Assembly: GCA_049317525.1 (NCBI GenBank)
Contig: JBMOIC010000008.1
Coordinates: 1 to 64,000 of the forward strand
DNA length: 64,000 bases
From: UBA961 sp049317525
GTDB lineage: Bacteria > Bacteroidota > Ignavibacteria > Kapaibacteriales > UBA961
Reading direction: 5' to 3'
A model generated the notes under the pieces. The model did no database searches, was not told the DNA's origin, and saw only the letters and a program-made list of their open reading frames with translations. Of this stretch, positions 45,413 through 53,691 are shown piece after piece. Position 1 is the first letter of the stretch, and each line of letters opens with the position of its first letter. Both the position numbers and the translations under genes were made by a program.

Positions 45413-46504
45413 ATGACCACAGTAGAACTAAAAGACCTATATAAAGAATATGAAACTGGAAAACCAGTAATACAAGATTTAAATCTTACTGTTATTCCCG
45501 GTGAATTATTAGTGCTAGTAGGCCCATCAGGCTGTGGTAAAAGTACAGTTCTTAGAATGATTGCGGGATTAGAAGATATCTCTGGTGGCTCTTTGTTCTT
45601 TGATGGAGTATGTATTAATGATATGCCGGCAAAAATGAGAGATATTGGTATGGTTTTTCAAAATTACGCCTTATATCCACATCTAACAGTAGCAGAAAAC
45701 CTAGGATTTCCTTTAAGTTTAAGAAAATTCCCCAAAGATGAAATTTTAAAAAAAGTACAAGAAATAGCAAAGCAAGTTGGTTTAAGTGATTTATTATATA
45801 GAAAACCTAAACAATTGTCAGGTGGACAAAGACAAAGAGTAGCACTTGGAAGAGCCATCATTAGAACTCCCAGAGTCTTTTTATTCGATGAACCTTTGTC
45901 CAATTTAGATGCTCAACTTCGAATGCATATGAGATCAGAAATCGTTGCTTTACAAAAAAGAGTTGGCATTACTGGTATCTATGTTACTCATGATCAGGCA
46001 GAAGCTATGACGATGGGCGACCGCATTGCTGTTCTTCATAAAGGAATTTTACAGCAAATTGGTAAGCCACAAGATATTTACAATAATCCACAAAATGTAT
46101 TTGTAGCTGGTTTCTTAGGAAGCCCTTCTATGAATTTTTTTCATGGCAGCTTCACAAAGATTAATAATGAATTGATATTTCAAGAATTACATAATGGAGC
46201 TTCATTTACTATTCCTGATCATTCATTTATTTATGGCATTCCCGATAACAATAACATTATTGTAGGAATTAGGCCAGAAAAGTTGTCTTTAACTCCCCTA
46301 GAAAATGCTCCAACATGGCAATGTTCGATACATCAAACAGAGTATCATGGCCATGAACAAATCGCTTTTGTACAATCTGCTGATTCATTAAAGTCTATCA
46401 GAGTTCCGCTACAATTTCCAGTAAAAAATGATGATGCAATTAAGCTATATATTCAACCTGATTCACTTTGTATATTCTCTTCTTTAACTCATAATAGATT
46501 ATAA
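45413..46504 (+). CDS. MalK/UgpC-type ABC transporter ATPase
   Basis: 363-residue importer ATPase of the CUT1 (sugar/glycerol-phosphate) group. Walker A is GPSGCGKST, the Q-loop is FQNYALYPHLTV, the signature is LSGGQRQRVALGRAI, Walker B is VFLFDEPLSNLDAQLR and the H-loop is VTHDQAEAM. The C-terminal regulatory OB/TOBE domain (about 240-363) contains the IRPEKLSLTP strand. It should energise import of a carbohydrate, but no permease or binding protein is adjacent, so it may serve several distant transporters as MsmK does. The TPR gene follows after three bases. Confidence 0.9.
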   Translation: MTTVELKDLYKEYETGKPVIQDLNLTVIPGELLVLVGPSGCGKSTVLRMIAGLEDISGGSLFFDGVCINDMPAKMRDIGMVFQNYALYPHLTVAENLGFPLSLRKFPKDEILKKVQEIAKQVGLSDLLYRKPKQLSGGQRQRVALGRAIIRTPRVFLFDEPLSNLDAQLRMHMRSEIVALQKRVGITGIYVTHDQAEAMTMGDRIAVLHKGILQQIGKPQDIYNNPQNVFVAGFLGSPSMNFFHGSFTKINNELIFQELHNGASFTIPDHSFIYGIPDNNNIIVGIRPEKLSLTPLENAPTWQCSIHQTEYHGHEQIAFVQSADSLKSIRVPLQFPVKNDDAIKLYIQPDSLCIFSSLTHNRL

Positions 46505-46507
46505 ATA

Positions 46508-47407
46508 ATGAAGAATATTGATTCCATTAAACCTGAAGAATTTGATCATCTTTGGAATTATTCTCAACCTGAAATTACAGTAGAACAATTTCGGAGTTTA
46601 ATCGACATTATTAAAGCTCACGAAGATAAAACTCTTTATCCTCAATTACTTACGCAAATTGCTAGATGTGAAACATTGCTAAGAAATTTTGAATCAGCAT
46701 CTTTAGCATTACAAAAAGCAATTGCCATTATAGAGCAATTACAAGATATTGACAAACCATTGCCTTCAACTCGATATTTTTTAGAGAAAGGAAGATGGGA
46801 AAACTGGCATCAAGAATCTGATAGAGGAAAATCTAGTTTTTTACTTGCTTTACACATTGCAACGCTTCATTCTTTAGATTTTTATGCTGTAGATGCTATG
46901 CATATGCTTGGAATAGTATGCCAATCAGAGGAATCATTAGAATGGAATAAAAAAGCAATGCTTTATGCAGAGAAATCAACAGATTTAAAAGCAAAAAGTT
47001 GGTTAGGGGCTTTATATAATAATATTGGCTGGACATATCATTCCAAAGAAGATTTTAATGCAGCTTTAGAGTGTTTCTTAAAAAGTGAAATATGGTTTAA
47101 GGAAAGAAAAAGATTAGAAGAAAGCTTAATTGCTAAGTGGTCTGCAGCAAAAATGATGCGTCTATTAGGTAGAATTGGCGAAGCATTACTTGTACATTAT
47201 GAATGTGCCGAACAAAGGAAATCTGCTAATCTTGAACATGATGGCTATATCGCCGAGGAAATAGGTGAATGTTTATTGTCACTCAATAAAATTGATGATG
47301 CTACTCCATTCTTTGCTTCAGCATATACTATTTTGTGCGAAGACAATTGGTTTGCGCAGCATGAATTTGCTAGACTAGAACGATTAAAACAATTAGGGAA
47401 ATGCTAA
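46508..47407 (+). CDS. Cytoplasmic TPR-repeat protein
   Basis: 299-residue protein with no signal peptide. Repeats of TPR type run from about residue 40 to 290: FESASLALQKAIAIIEQL, DSLDFYAVDAMHMLGIVCQ, SWLGALYNNIGWTYHSKEDF, AALECFLKSEIWFKERKR, GRIGEALLVHYECAEQRK and NKIDDATPFFASAYTIL. The likely use is protein-protein binding. The repeats resemble the Rap/PlcR and other sensor TPR proteins in spacing, but no DNA-binding or enzymatic domain is seen. It starts three bases after the MalK-type gene and overlaps the convergent osmC by 4 bases. Confidence 0.82.
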   Translation: MKNIDSIKPEEFDHLWNYSQPEITVEQFRSLIDIIKAHEDKTLYPQLLTQIARCETLLRNFESASLALQKAIAIIEQLQDIDKPLPSTRYFLEKGRWENWHQESDRGKSSFLLALHIATLHSLDFYAVDAMHMLGIVCQSEESLEWNKKAMLYAEKSTDLKAKSWLGALYNNIGWTYHSKEDFNAALECFLKSEIWFKERKRLEESLIAKWSAAKMMRLLGRIGEALLVHYECAEQRKSANLEHDGYIAEEIGECLLSLNKIDDATPFFASAYTILCEDNWFAQHEFARLERLKQLGKC

Positions 47408-47823
47408 ACTATATCTAGATAACATTCAGTTTTTACATCGCATCCAGACCTTTTAAACATTGCAGCCGCACTGCAATATGTTTGTTGCGATAATTCAACG
47501 CTTCTTTCAATGTCTGATAATGCTGCATCAGTACTTTCTACAAAAAACTTTAACAGTACACTAGTAAACACTTTAGGATGTTCATCGGCCCTATTTCCCG
47601 AAACTTCTACATGCAAAGAAATGATATGTTTTCTTTTTTTTTCTAAAATACTTAGAACATCCATCACAGAGCATGCAGCCATAGATTGCAACATTATCTC
47701 CATTGGTGTTGCTGCTTTAGACACATAATTTTCTGAACTATGCGAATCAAACAATGTATTTTTTTGCTCAGAATTATGTCCTTCTAAACACATTCCACCT
47801 TTCCAATCTACAGTTATATTCAT
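47404..47823 (-). CDS. OsmC family peroxiredoxin-like protein
   Basis: 139-residue OsmC-family protein that reduces organic hydroperoxides through two cysteines. The peroxidatic-type Cys51 is in MAACSVMDVL and the resolving Cys117 in QTYCSAAAM, in the usual positions. An additional Cys128 precedes the C-terminus. The N-terminal strand-turn (NITVDWKGGMCLEG) and the PMEIMLQSMAAC loop match the YhfA/OsmC branch. It lies 11 bases downstream of metG and overlaps the convergent TPR gene by 4 bases. Confidence 0.9.
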   Translation of the reverse strand: MNITVDWKGGMCLEGHNSEQKNTLFDSHSSENYVSKAATPMEIMLQSMAACSVMDVLSILEKKRKHIISLHVEVSGNRADEHPKVFTSVLLKFFVESTDAALSDIERSVELSQQTYCSAAAMFKRSGCDVKTECYLDIV

Positions 47824-47834
47824 AATGAAACCTA

Positions 47835-50015
47835 TTATCGTACTTCAGAACCAATAGAATCAATTTCAGGAGCTATTAAACATAAGCTTCCATCAGCAGA
47901 ATTTGCAGCCAATAACATACCTTGAGATTCATGTCCCATCAACTTTGCTGGAGCTAAATTTGCAACAATCACTATTGTTTTTCCTAGCAAATCTTCGGGT
48001 TTATAATGCTTGGCTATACCAGCTAAGATTTGTCTTTTTTCTGTTCCAGTATCTACTTGTAATTTCACTAACTTTTCGCTTTTGGGAACAGCTTCTGCAT
48101 GTATAATCTTAGCAGTTACTAGTTTAATTTTCTTAAAATCTTCAATCGTAATAAGATCTTCTTTTTTATCGATTATTTGTCCTGCATGCATTGCAGAAAT
48201 CTGGGCATCAATCACAGAATCTTCCAGTTTATTGAATAAAATTGGTGGTATATGTATGTTTTGTCCTTGAGCCAAAACAGGAAATACCATTGTAGACCAT
48301 ATATCTTTTTTATCTGATTGATCTACGGAGCCTGTCATAGGAATTTGGCCTATACTTTCTGCAAGAACCGAAGCAGTATGCGGAATAATAGGAGCAAAAA
48401 TTATACTAAGGGATCGTAATAATTGCGAGCATATATACAATGTTTTACCACATTCATCTGGATCATTTTTAATAGTTTTCCATGGCTCAGTATCATTAAA
48501 ATACTTATTAGCTGAACGGGTAATATTCATTGTTTCTGTTACTGCATCCCTGAATCTACATTGTTTATAATGCATTGAAACTTTATTCATTCCCGTATAC
48601 AATGAAGCAATCATAGAAAAATCATGAGCAGAAAAATAGCGTACATGCTTTGATTCATAGAGGGAATGCAAGGTTTCTTTAGAGACTGTATGTGATTCTC
48701 TTTGAAAATCTTGAATTAATAATTCCCAAGCCTCATCTAGCTTTGAATAACGATCTGAAAGAATAGGAACTGCACTAGAAAAGTTTTTTGATAAAAATTG
48801 AATAACTCTATTGATAAAATTTCCTGGTATCGCCGCTAATTCATTATTGGTTTTAGCTTGAAAATCTTTCCATGTAAAGTCAGAGTCTTTTGTTTCAGGA
48901 AGATTATTCGCTAGAGCATATCTCAAAATATCAGCATTTGTTTTGCCAGGAAAATCCTTTTGATAATCTTGTAAAAAGATGCCCCAATTTTGTGATTTTG
49001 AAAACTTTTTTCCTTCAAAATTCAGAAATTCATTTGCAGGCACATTCGTAGGTAAAATCATATCACCTTTGGCCATTAAAAGCATAGGAAAAATCAAAGT
49101 ATGAAATACGATATTGTCTTTACCTAAGAATGCTATATACTCTCTATCTTCATTATTAGGTTTGCTCCACCATGTTTTCCATTCTTCGGCAGAATATCCA
49201 TGCTGTTTTGCCCAATGTTTTGTGGCAGAAATATAGCCAAGAACTGCTTCGAACCAAACATAGATCACTTTTCCTTCAGCATTTGCAACTGGTACTGGAA
49301 TACCCCATTTCATATCTCTGGTAGCTGCTCTATCATTTAAACCTTGTTTAAGCCAAGAACGACTTTGCTGAATGACATTATCTTTCCAATCTTTACTATG
49401 TGATTCTATATATTCTTCTAATTGCTTCTGGAATTCTCCCATTTTAAAATACCAATGCTTGGTATTTTTAACAATCGGTTTTTCTCCAGTTAATATACTT
49501 ATTGGGTTTTTTAGTTCAGTTTGATTATAAGTTGCACCACAACTATCACATTGATCGCCTCTGGCTCCTTCTTTTGAACAATGCGGGCATATTCCTTCAA
49601 CATATCTATCTGGTAAAAACATCGATGCTTTTTCATCATAAAATTGTGGCTCTTCTTTTTCTACCAAATATCCTTTTTCTAACCAATCCTTAAAGAATTC
49701 TTGTGCTGTTTCAAAATGATCTGGTAATGAAGTTCTAGAATAAATATCAAAACTTATCCCAAAATCCTTAAATGCAGCCTCATTCATCGGATGATATTTA
49801 TCTATAATTGCTTTAGGAGTTGTATGTTCTTTATCTGCACTAATTGTTATTGCAACACCATGTTCATCAGAGCCACATACAAAAAGGACTTCCCTTCCTT
49901 GTAATCGAAGAAATCTTGCATACATATCAGCAGGTAGATATGCTCCTGCTAAATGCCCCAAATGAATATAACTATTTACATAAGGTAAGGCTGCGGTAAT
50001 AAGTGTTCTTGCCAT
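47835..50015 (-). CDS. metG: Methionyl-tRNA synthetase
   Basis: 726-residue class I tRNA synthetase. The HIGH-type motif is HLGH at 18-21 and the KMSKS-type motif KKFSKS is at 336-341. The zinc ribbon (Cys143, 146, 156, 159) is complete. The anticodon-binding domain lies at about 390-560, and the C-terminal tRNA-binding OB domain of Trbp111 type at about 620-726 (VTAKIIHAEAVPKSEKLVKL, LLGKTIVIVANLAPAKLMG). The long form with this extension is common in the phylum. No T-box or other leader regulation was recognised upstream. osmC follows 11 bases downstream. Confidence 0.97.
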   Translation of the reverse strand: MARTLITAALPYVNSYIHLGHLAGAYLPADMYARFLRLQGREVLFVCGSDEHGVAITISADKEHTTPKAIIDKYHPMNEAAFKDFGISFDIYSRTSLPDHFETAQEFFKDWLEKGYLVEKEEPQFYDEKASMFLPDRYVEGICPHCSKEGARGDQCDSCGATYNQTELKNPISILTGEKPIVKNTKHWYFKMGEFQKQLEEYIESHSKDWKDNVIQQSRSWLKQGLNDRAATRDMKWGIPVPVANAEGKVIYVWFEAVLGYISATKHWAKQHGYSAEEWKTWWSKPNNEDREYIAFLGKDNIVFHTLIFPMLLMAKGDMILPTNVPANEFLNFEGKKFSKSQNWGIFLQDYQKDFPGKTNADILRYALANNLPETKDSDFTWKDFQAKTNNELAAIPGNFINRVIQFLSKNFSSAVPILSDRYSKLDEAWELLIQDFQRESHTVSKETLHSLYESKHVRYFSAHDFSMIASLYTGMNKVSMHYKQCRFRDAVTETMNITRSANKYFNDTEPWKTIKNDPDECGKTLYICSQLLRSLSIIFAPIIPHTASVLAESIGQIPMTGSVDQSDKKDIWSTMVFPVLAQGQNIHIPPILFNKLEDSVIDAQISAMHAGQIIDKKEDLITIEDFKKIKLVTAKIIHAEAVPKSEKLVKLQVDTGTEKRQILAGIAKHYKPEDLLGKTIVIVANLAPAKLMGHESQGMLLAANSADGSLCLIAPEIDSIGSEVR

Positions 50016-50092
50016 GATCTTCTTTTATGTGTATACTTTTACTAAAATACAGTTTTTTACTAGAAGACAGAGAAGAGGAAATGTAGGAATAT

Positions 50093-50125
50093 AAAAAAAG
50101 GGTCTGATGCAAAAGCAACAGACCC
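50093..50125 (-). terminator. Intrinsic terminator after the DUF4397 gene
   Basis: GGGTCTG (50100-50106) pairs with CAGACCC (50119-50125), with a seven-T run on the minus strand (50093-50099). It is about 20 bases after the stop codon of the DUF4397 lipoprotein. Confidence 0.92.
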
Positions 50126-50145
50126 CAAAAATATGCTTAAGTACA

Positions 50146-50838
50146 TTATCTATTTACTATTATTTGTGCACCTAAACCTGATACACCAGTTCCACCTAAG
50201 AAACCACTTGCAAACACTGTATATGCTTTGCCAGATTCAAATGTAATTCCTGTTAAAGGTAATGCCACTGTTGTTGTTCCAGCTACTTTAACATCAATAT
50301 TATATGTACCTGCATCAACAGGCAAGAAAACATTTTGGGATGATGAAAATTGTCTATTAAATGATCTATTTAAGAATAATGATGGACCATCTTTAACGGC
50401 CACATCAACTGCTGGCGCATTTGGTGATAAATGTAAAAAACGCACATGCGCTTTACCGGTAACAACTGCTGGTATTGCATCTTCCACTAATAATAAAGAA
50501 ATTTTACTTAATGAATCTAAAGCAAAAACAGAGTAGAATTTGGATTCTAGGAAAGGTATATCAGCGCTAAATAGTGATGTAGAGGACCCAGCAGGAAAAA
50601 CTTTAATATTTCTTGTTCCAGCTGCAACAGAAACATATCCGCTATTATTAGGGAATGTTAAAGCACTAGTACTAATTTTATTATTATCTACAGCAATATC
50701 AACACCAGGTGCATCAGGTGATGCATGCACTACCATTAATTTTGCATTTGTAGAATTTGCATCTGTACTAGAATCTGAACAAGATGAAGTGATTACTGAA
50801 ATCATAAACGCTAAAAGAAACAATGAAAAACGTGTCAT
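50146..50838 (-). CDS. DUF4397 domain lipoprotein
   Basis: About 230-residue putative lipoprotein; the signal ends in lipobox TSSC. Two DUF4397-type repeats follow: the first, LMVVHASPDAPGVDIAVDNN, and the second, VRFLHLSPNAPAVDVAVKDG. Each is followed by an Ig-like segment (YVSVAAGTRNIKVFPAG; FLPVDAGTYNIDVKVAGT) and the C-terminal FESGKAYTVFASGFLGG. This pattern is common in surface proteins of Bacteroidota and Gemmatimonadota, and its function is unknown. The frame is open to 50892 with three ATGs (50892, 50850, 50838); 50838 is chosen because it gives a standard signal. It is followed by a strong terminator. Confidence 0.85.
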   Translation of the reverse strand: MTRFSLFLLAFMISVITSSCSDSSTDANSTNAKLMVVHASPDAPGVDIAVDNNKISTSALTFPNNSGYVSVAAGTRNIKVFPAGSSTSLFSADIPFLESKFYSVFALDSLSKISLLLVEDAIPAVVTGKAHVRFLHLSPNAPAVDVAVKDGPSLFLNRSFNRQFSSSQNVFLPVDAGTYNIDVKVAGTTTVALPLTGITFESGKAYTVFASGFLGGTGVSGLGAQIIVNR

Positions 50839-50919
50839 ATAAAAACTCATTAAACTAAAAAAAATTGATAATCTCGAAATGATAACTTGCAATTGAACTT
50901 AAGAAGTTCCATAAATACT

Positions 50920-53607
50920 TTATTTTTTGATAAGTGTAAATTCTACTCGACGATTTTTTTCTCTTCCATTTTGTTCGTCATTACTTGCAATTGGCAAAGA
51001 TTCTCCATAACCAATAGCATGTAATCTATATGTATTAATTCCTCTTTGAACCAGATATTCTAGAACTGCTTCTGCCCTTTTACTAGATAATAATGCATTA
51101 TCATTAGTTTTCCCAATAGCATCTGTATGAGCACTAATTTCTATCGAAACACTTGGATTATCTACCATAAATGCTAATAGCTTTTCTAATTCAAGTGTAC
51201 TTTCAGGTTTTAATGCCCATTGTTTCGATTCAAAAAAGATATTTTTTAAACTAAAACGCGTCCCCAATTCCGTTGCTTGTTCTATTGAAGAAATCATTAT
51301 ATCTTTTTGTAATGTATCGCCTCTCTGTACTTCCAAAGCAGATAATACAATAGGATGTGCTAGATAATTTTGGGTATTTGGTGTCATTCGATATATACCT
51401 TTATCTGGAATTCTACAAAAATACGACCCTTGATCATCTGTTTTTGTATTACTAATAACTTGTAAATCCATATCATTTTCAATAAGAATATTACCAGAAT
51501 GTGCATTTCCACTTTGATCAAGAATTCGCCCTTTGATATATTTTCCTAATGGTATTAATGAATATTCTACAGCAATTGTATCTGATTCAGCCTGCCTTAT
51601 AATAGGAATACTACATTGTTTACTTTCATATCCTTTGGAATGCAAGGTAAGATATAAAGTGTTAAGATGTGTAGCTTCAATAATAAATTCACCTTGATTC
51701 ATTGTTAACTGTTGTTGCAAACCTTGCACAGAAACAGCGCCTTGAATAAGAGACCCAGACTCATCAATAACTGTACCTTTCACATATATATCACCAGGAA
51801 CAGGCCTTAATCTAATCATATAGCGTATATCTTGTTCTTTTGACACATCTTTAAGAACATCGATAAAAGGTTGATTAATACTATATTCTTTTCCTAAACT
51901 TAGCCTTGTCATAATGCCACTATTATTATTCTCTTTATTAATCAGAGAATACAAACTACATCCATATTTCCATAGTGCAGACAAAACCTGTATTTCTGAG
52001 AAATGTGCATTATCTTGAATACAGCAATCATCTGTTAATACGATAATATTTCTTTTGGCATTTGGACGAAACAGCATTTCTGTTGCTTTTATAATTGCGG
52101 TTGATGTAATTTCATCATTACCAATCGCATCTGCATCTTCAAAAAATGTGAGAAATTCCTGGATATCACTTGTTGGTTGTAAAGAACTGATGATTTCTTC
52201 TCCATATAAAATCCCCCCAATTCTAAAATCAATTCCTGCAGTTTTTAATGTTTTGGCAAATAACACTACATTCTTTCTTACATCCTTAATTTTCTTGCTC
52301 ATGCTTCCTGAGCAATCCATTACAATCACATAATCTATTGGGACAATTATATCTTCCTTTTTTTCTTCTATAGATAGTATCTCGTATTTTTTATCTGTAA
52401 TCACAAAATCAGATTGAGGAATTCCTTGAACTTGATCGCCTTTATCATTTACAATCTTCACACTCATCAAAATATCTTGATTGTAAATACTATCTGGCTT
52501 TATAGAAAGGATTTTCAATTCTGGATTTTTTGCTTTAATAATATATTGCGATGCACCAGAAACAAGAGAATTTCTTTGATATTGTGCATAATATTTATGA
52601 TAAATTGAATCATAAAGATAAGCTGGATTTTGTGATAAATGCGTCAAAGTATCAGCCATAGCAGTATAATCACCACCATGATTTTTCATCGCATTCTCTA
52701 TATATTCTGGAGATTCAGAATATGTTGCCTGCCATTCAAATGCAGAAGACGTGCACATAGCATCAACAGACCTAATATCGGATAAGGATATATCTTTTTG
52801 TTTAAGCGCAGATATTGAAGGCATTTTTGAAAAATTGAGTCTAAAAAGAGCTGTCGAAGCTGACTGTTCATCTACCCCAGACCCAATAGATGGAATAATT
52901 CCAGTTGATACAAAGCCAAATGTAATTTCAGCCCCAATACGCAATACTTTACGAATTGGATTGATTGTTATAGAGCCAATGATATGTTCTTGAATAAGAT
53001 TGGCACTAGCCCCAATTTCAGTATTAATCGCATTACCAAAAAAAAGAGCAGAATCAGCACAATATTGCAATCTAGCATGAACTGTAAGCCAATGTAATGG
53101 TGCAAAAGCACCCATTGCAGTGATAATATTTTGACTTTGCAATGGTGTAGTTGTATTATCTATACCTAGTGAAGCAAAAAGATCGATTGAAGGTGAAAAT
53201 AAAGCTGAAGCTGAGAATCGAATAGAATTACTTTTTGATTCAGTATATTTTATACTTCCACCAATCCATAGATGATCTGATTGAATGGGTAATCCAAATC
53301 CAGCAAAGGCGCTAGTAGGGTTTGAAATGGACAGATTTTCTGAAGGTTTTTCTAAGCCGAAAGCATAATTACCGATTTTAATAAAACCAGCATATCCATG
53401 TACTTTTCTAAAAGAAGCATCTAATGGCACAGCACCAAATATATCTACCCCAGAAATAACTCCAAGCATTGCAGGATTCCAAGCAACTGCTCCAGCATCA
53501 TTTAATAATCCCAATTTTCGATTTGAAGTATAATCAGCAGAAAACTGAGCATTAAGATTAAACGTAAAGGATAGTACTATCAGAACAATTAAATTGAGTA
53601 CCTTCAT
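50920..53607 (-). CDS. OmpA-family outer-membrane protein with von Willebrand A domain
   Basis: 895 residues. The signal peptide is about 1-20. Residues 20-260 form a barrel-like domain shared with the next protein (NRKLGLLNDAGAVAWNPAML). A von Willebrand A domain with MIDAS motif DCSGSMS (Asp431) covers about 425-600 and would bind Mg. Two carboxypeptidase-regulatory-like beta-sandwiches follow (YVKGTVIDESGSLIQGAV; YIKGRILDQSGNAHSGNI), then the OmpA peptidoglycan-binding domain at about 785-895 (ISAHTDAIG, ending KNRRVEFTLIKK). It is anchored to the outer membrane and the wall. It lies 84 bases from its shorter paralogue. Confidence 0.88.
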   Translation of the reverse strand: MKVLNLIVLIVLSFTFNLNAQFSADYTSNRKLGLLNDAGAVAWNPAMLGVISGVDIFGAVPLDASFRKVHGYAGFIKIGNYAFGLEKPSENLSISNPTSAFAGFGLPIQSDHLWIGGSIKYTESKSNSIRFSASALFSPSIDLFASLGIDNTTTPLQSQNIITAMGAFAPLHWLTVHARLQYCADSALFFGNAINTEIGASANLIQEHIIGSITINPIRKVLRIGAEITFGFVSTGIIPSIGSGVDEQSASTALFRLNFSKMPSISALKQKDISLSDIRSVDAMCTSSAFEWQATYSESPEYIENAMKNHGGDYTAMADTLTHLSQNPAYLYDSIYHKYYAQYQRNSLVSGASQYIIKAKNPELKILSIKPDSIYNQDILMSVKIVNDKGDQVQGIPQSDFVITDKKYEILSIEEKKEDIIVPIDYVIVMDCSGSMSKKIKDVRKNVVLFAKTLKTAGIDFRIGGILYGEEIISSLQPTSDIQEFLTFFEDADAIGNDEITSTAIIKATEMLFRPNAKRNIIVLTDDCCIQDNAHFSEIQVLSALWKYGCSLYSLINKENNNSGIMTRLSLGKEYSINQPFIDVLKDVSKEQDIRYMIRLRPVPGDIYVKGTVIDESGSLIQGAVSVQGLQQQLTMNQGEFIIEATHLNTLYLTLHSKGYESKQCSIPIIRQAESDTIAVEYSLIPLGKYIKGRILDQSGNAHSGNILIENDMDLQVISNTKTDDQGSYFCRIPDKGIYRMTPNTQNYLAHPIVLSALEVQRGDTLQKDIMISSIEQATELGTRFSLKNIFFESKQWALKPESTLELEKLLAFMVDNPSVSIEISAHTDAIGKTNDNALLSSKRAEAVLEYLVQRGINTYRLHAIGYGESLPIASNDEQNGREKNRRVEFTLIKK

Positions 53608-53691
53608 CAGCCATCCACTTTATTTATACTTACTTTTCCCTAAATTAAGAAAGTACAATAAATAGATACCTTGTTATTATTTTTCGATCTA

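Noticed and set aside
50016..50092. Search for a T-box or SAM riboswitch before metG, trpS and the CGS genes
   Set aside because: No conserved T-box, specifier-loop or SAM-box sequence was visible in any of these short leaders.
50228..50842. Two open plus-strand frames opposite the DUF4397 gene
   Set aside because: They are antisense shadows of a well-supported lipoprotein gene on the minus strand.
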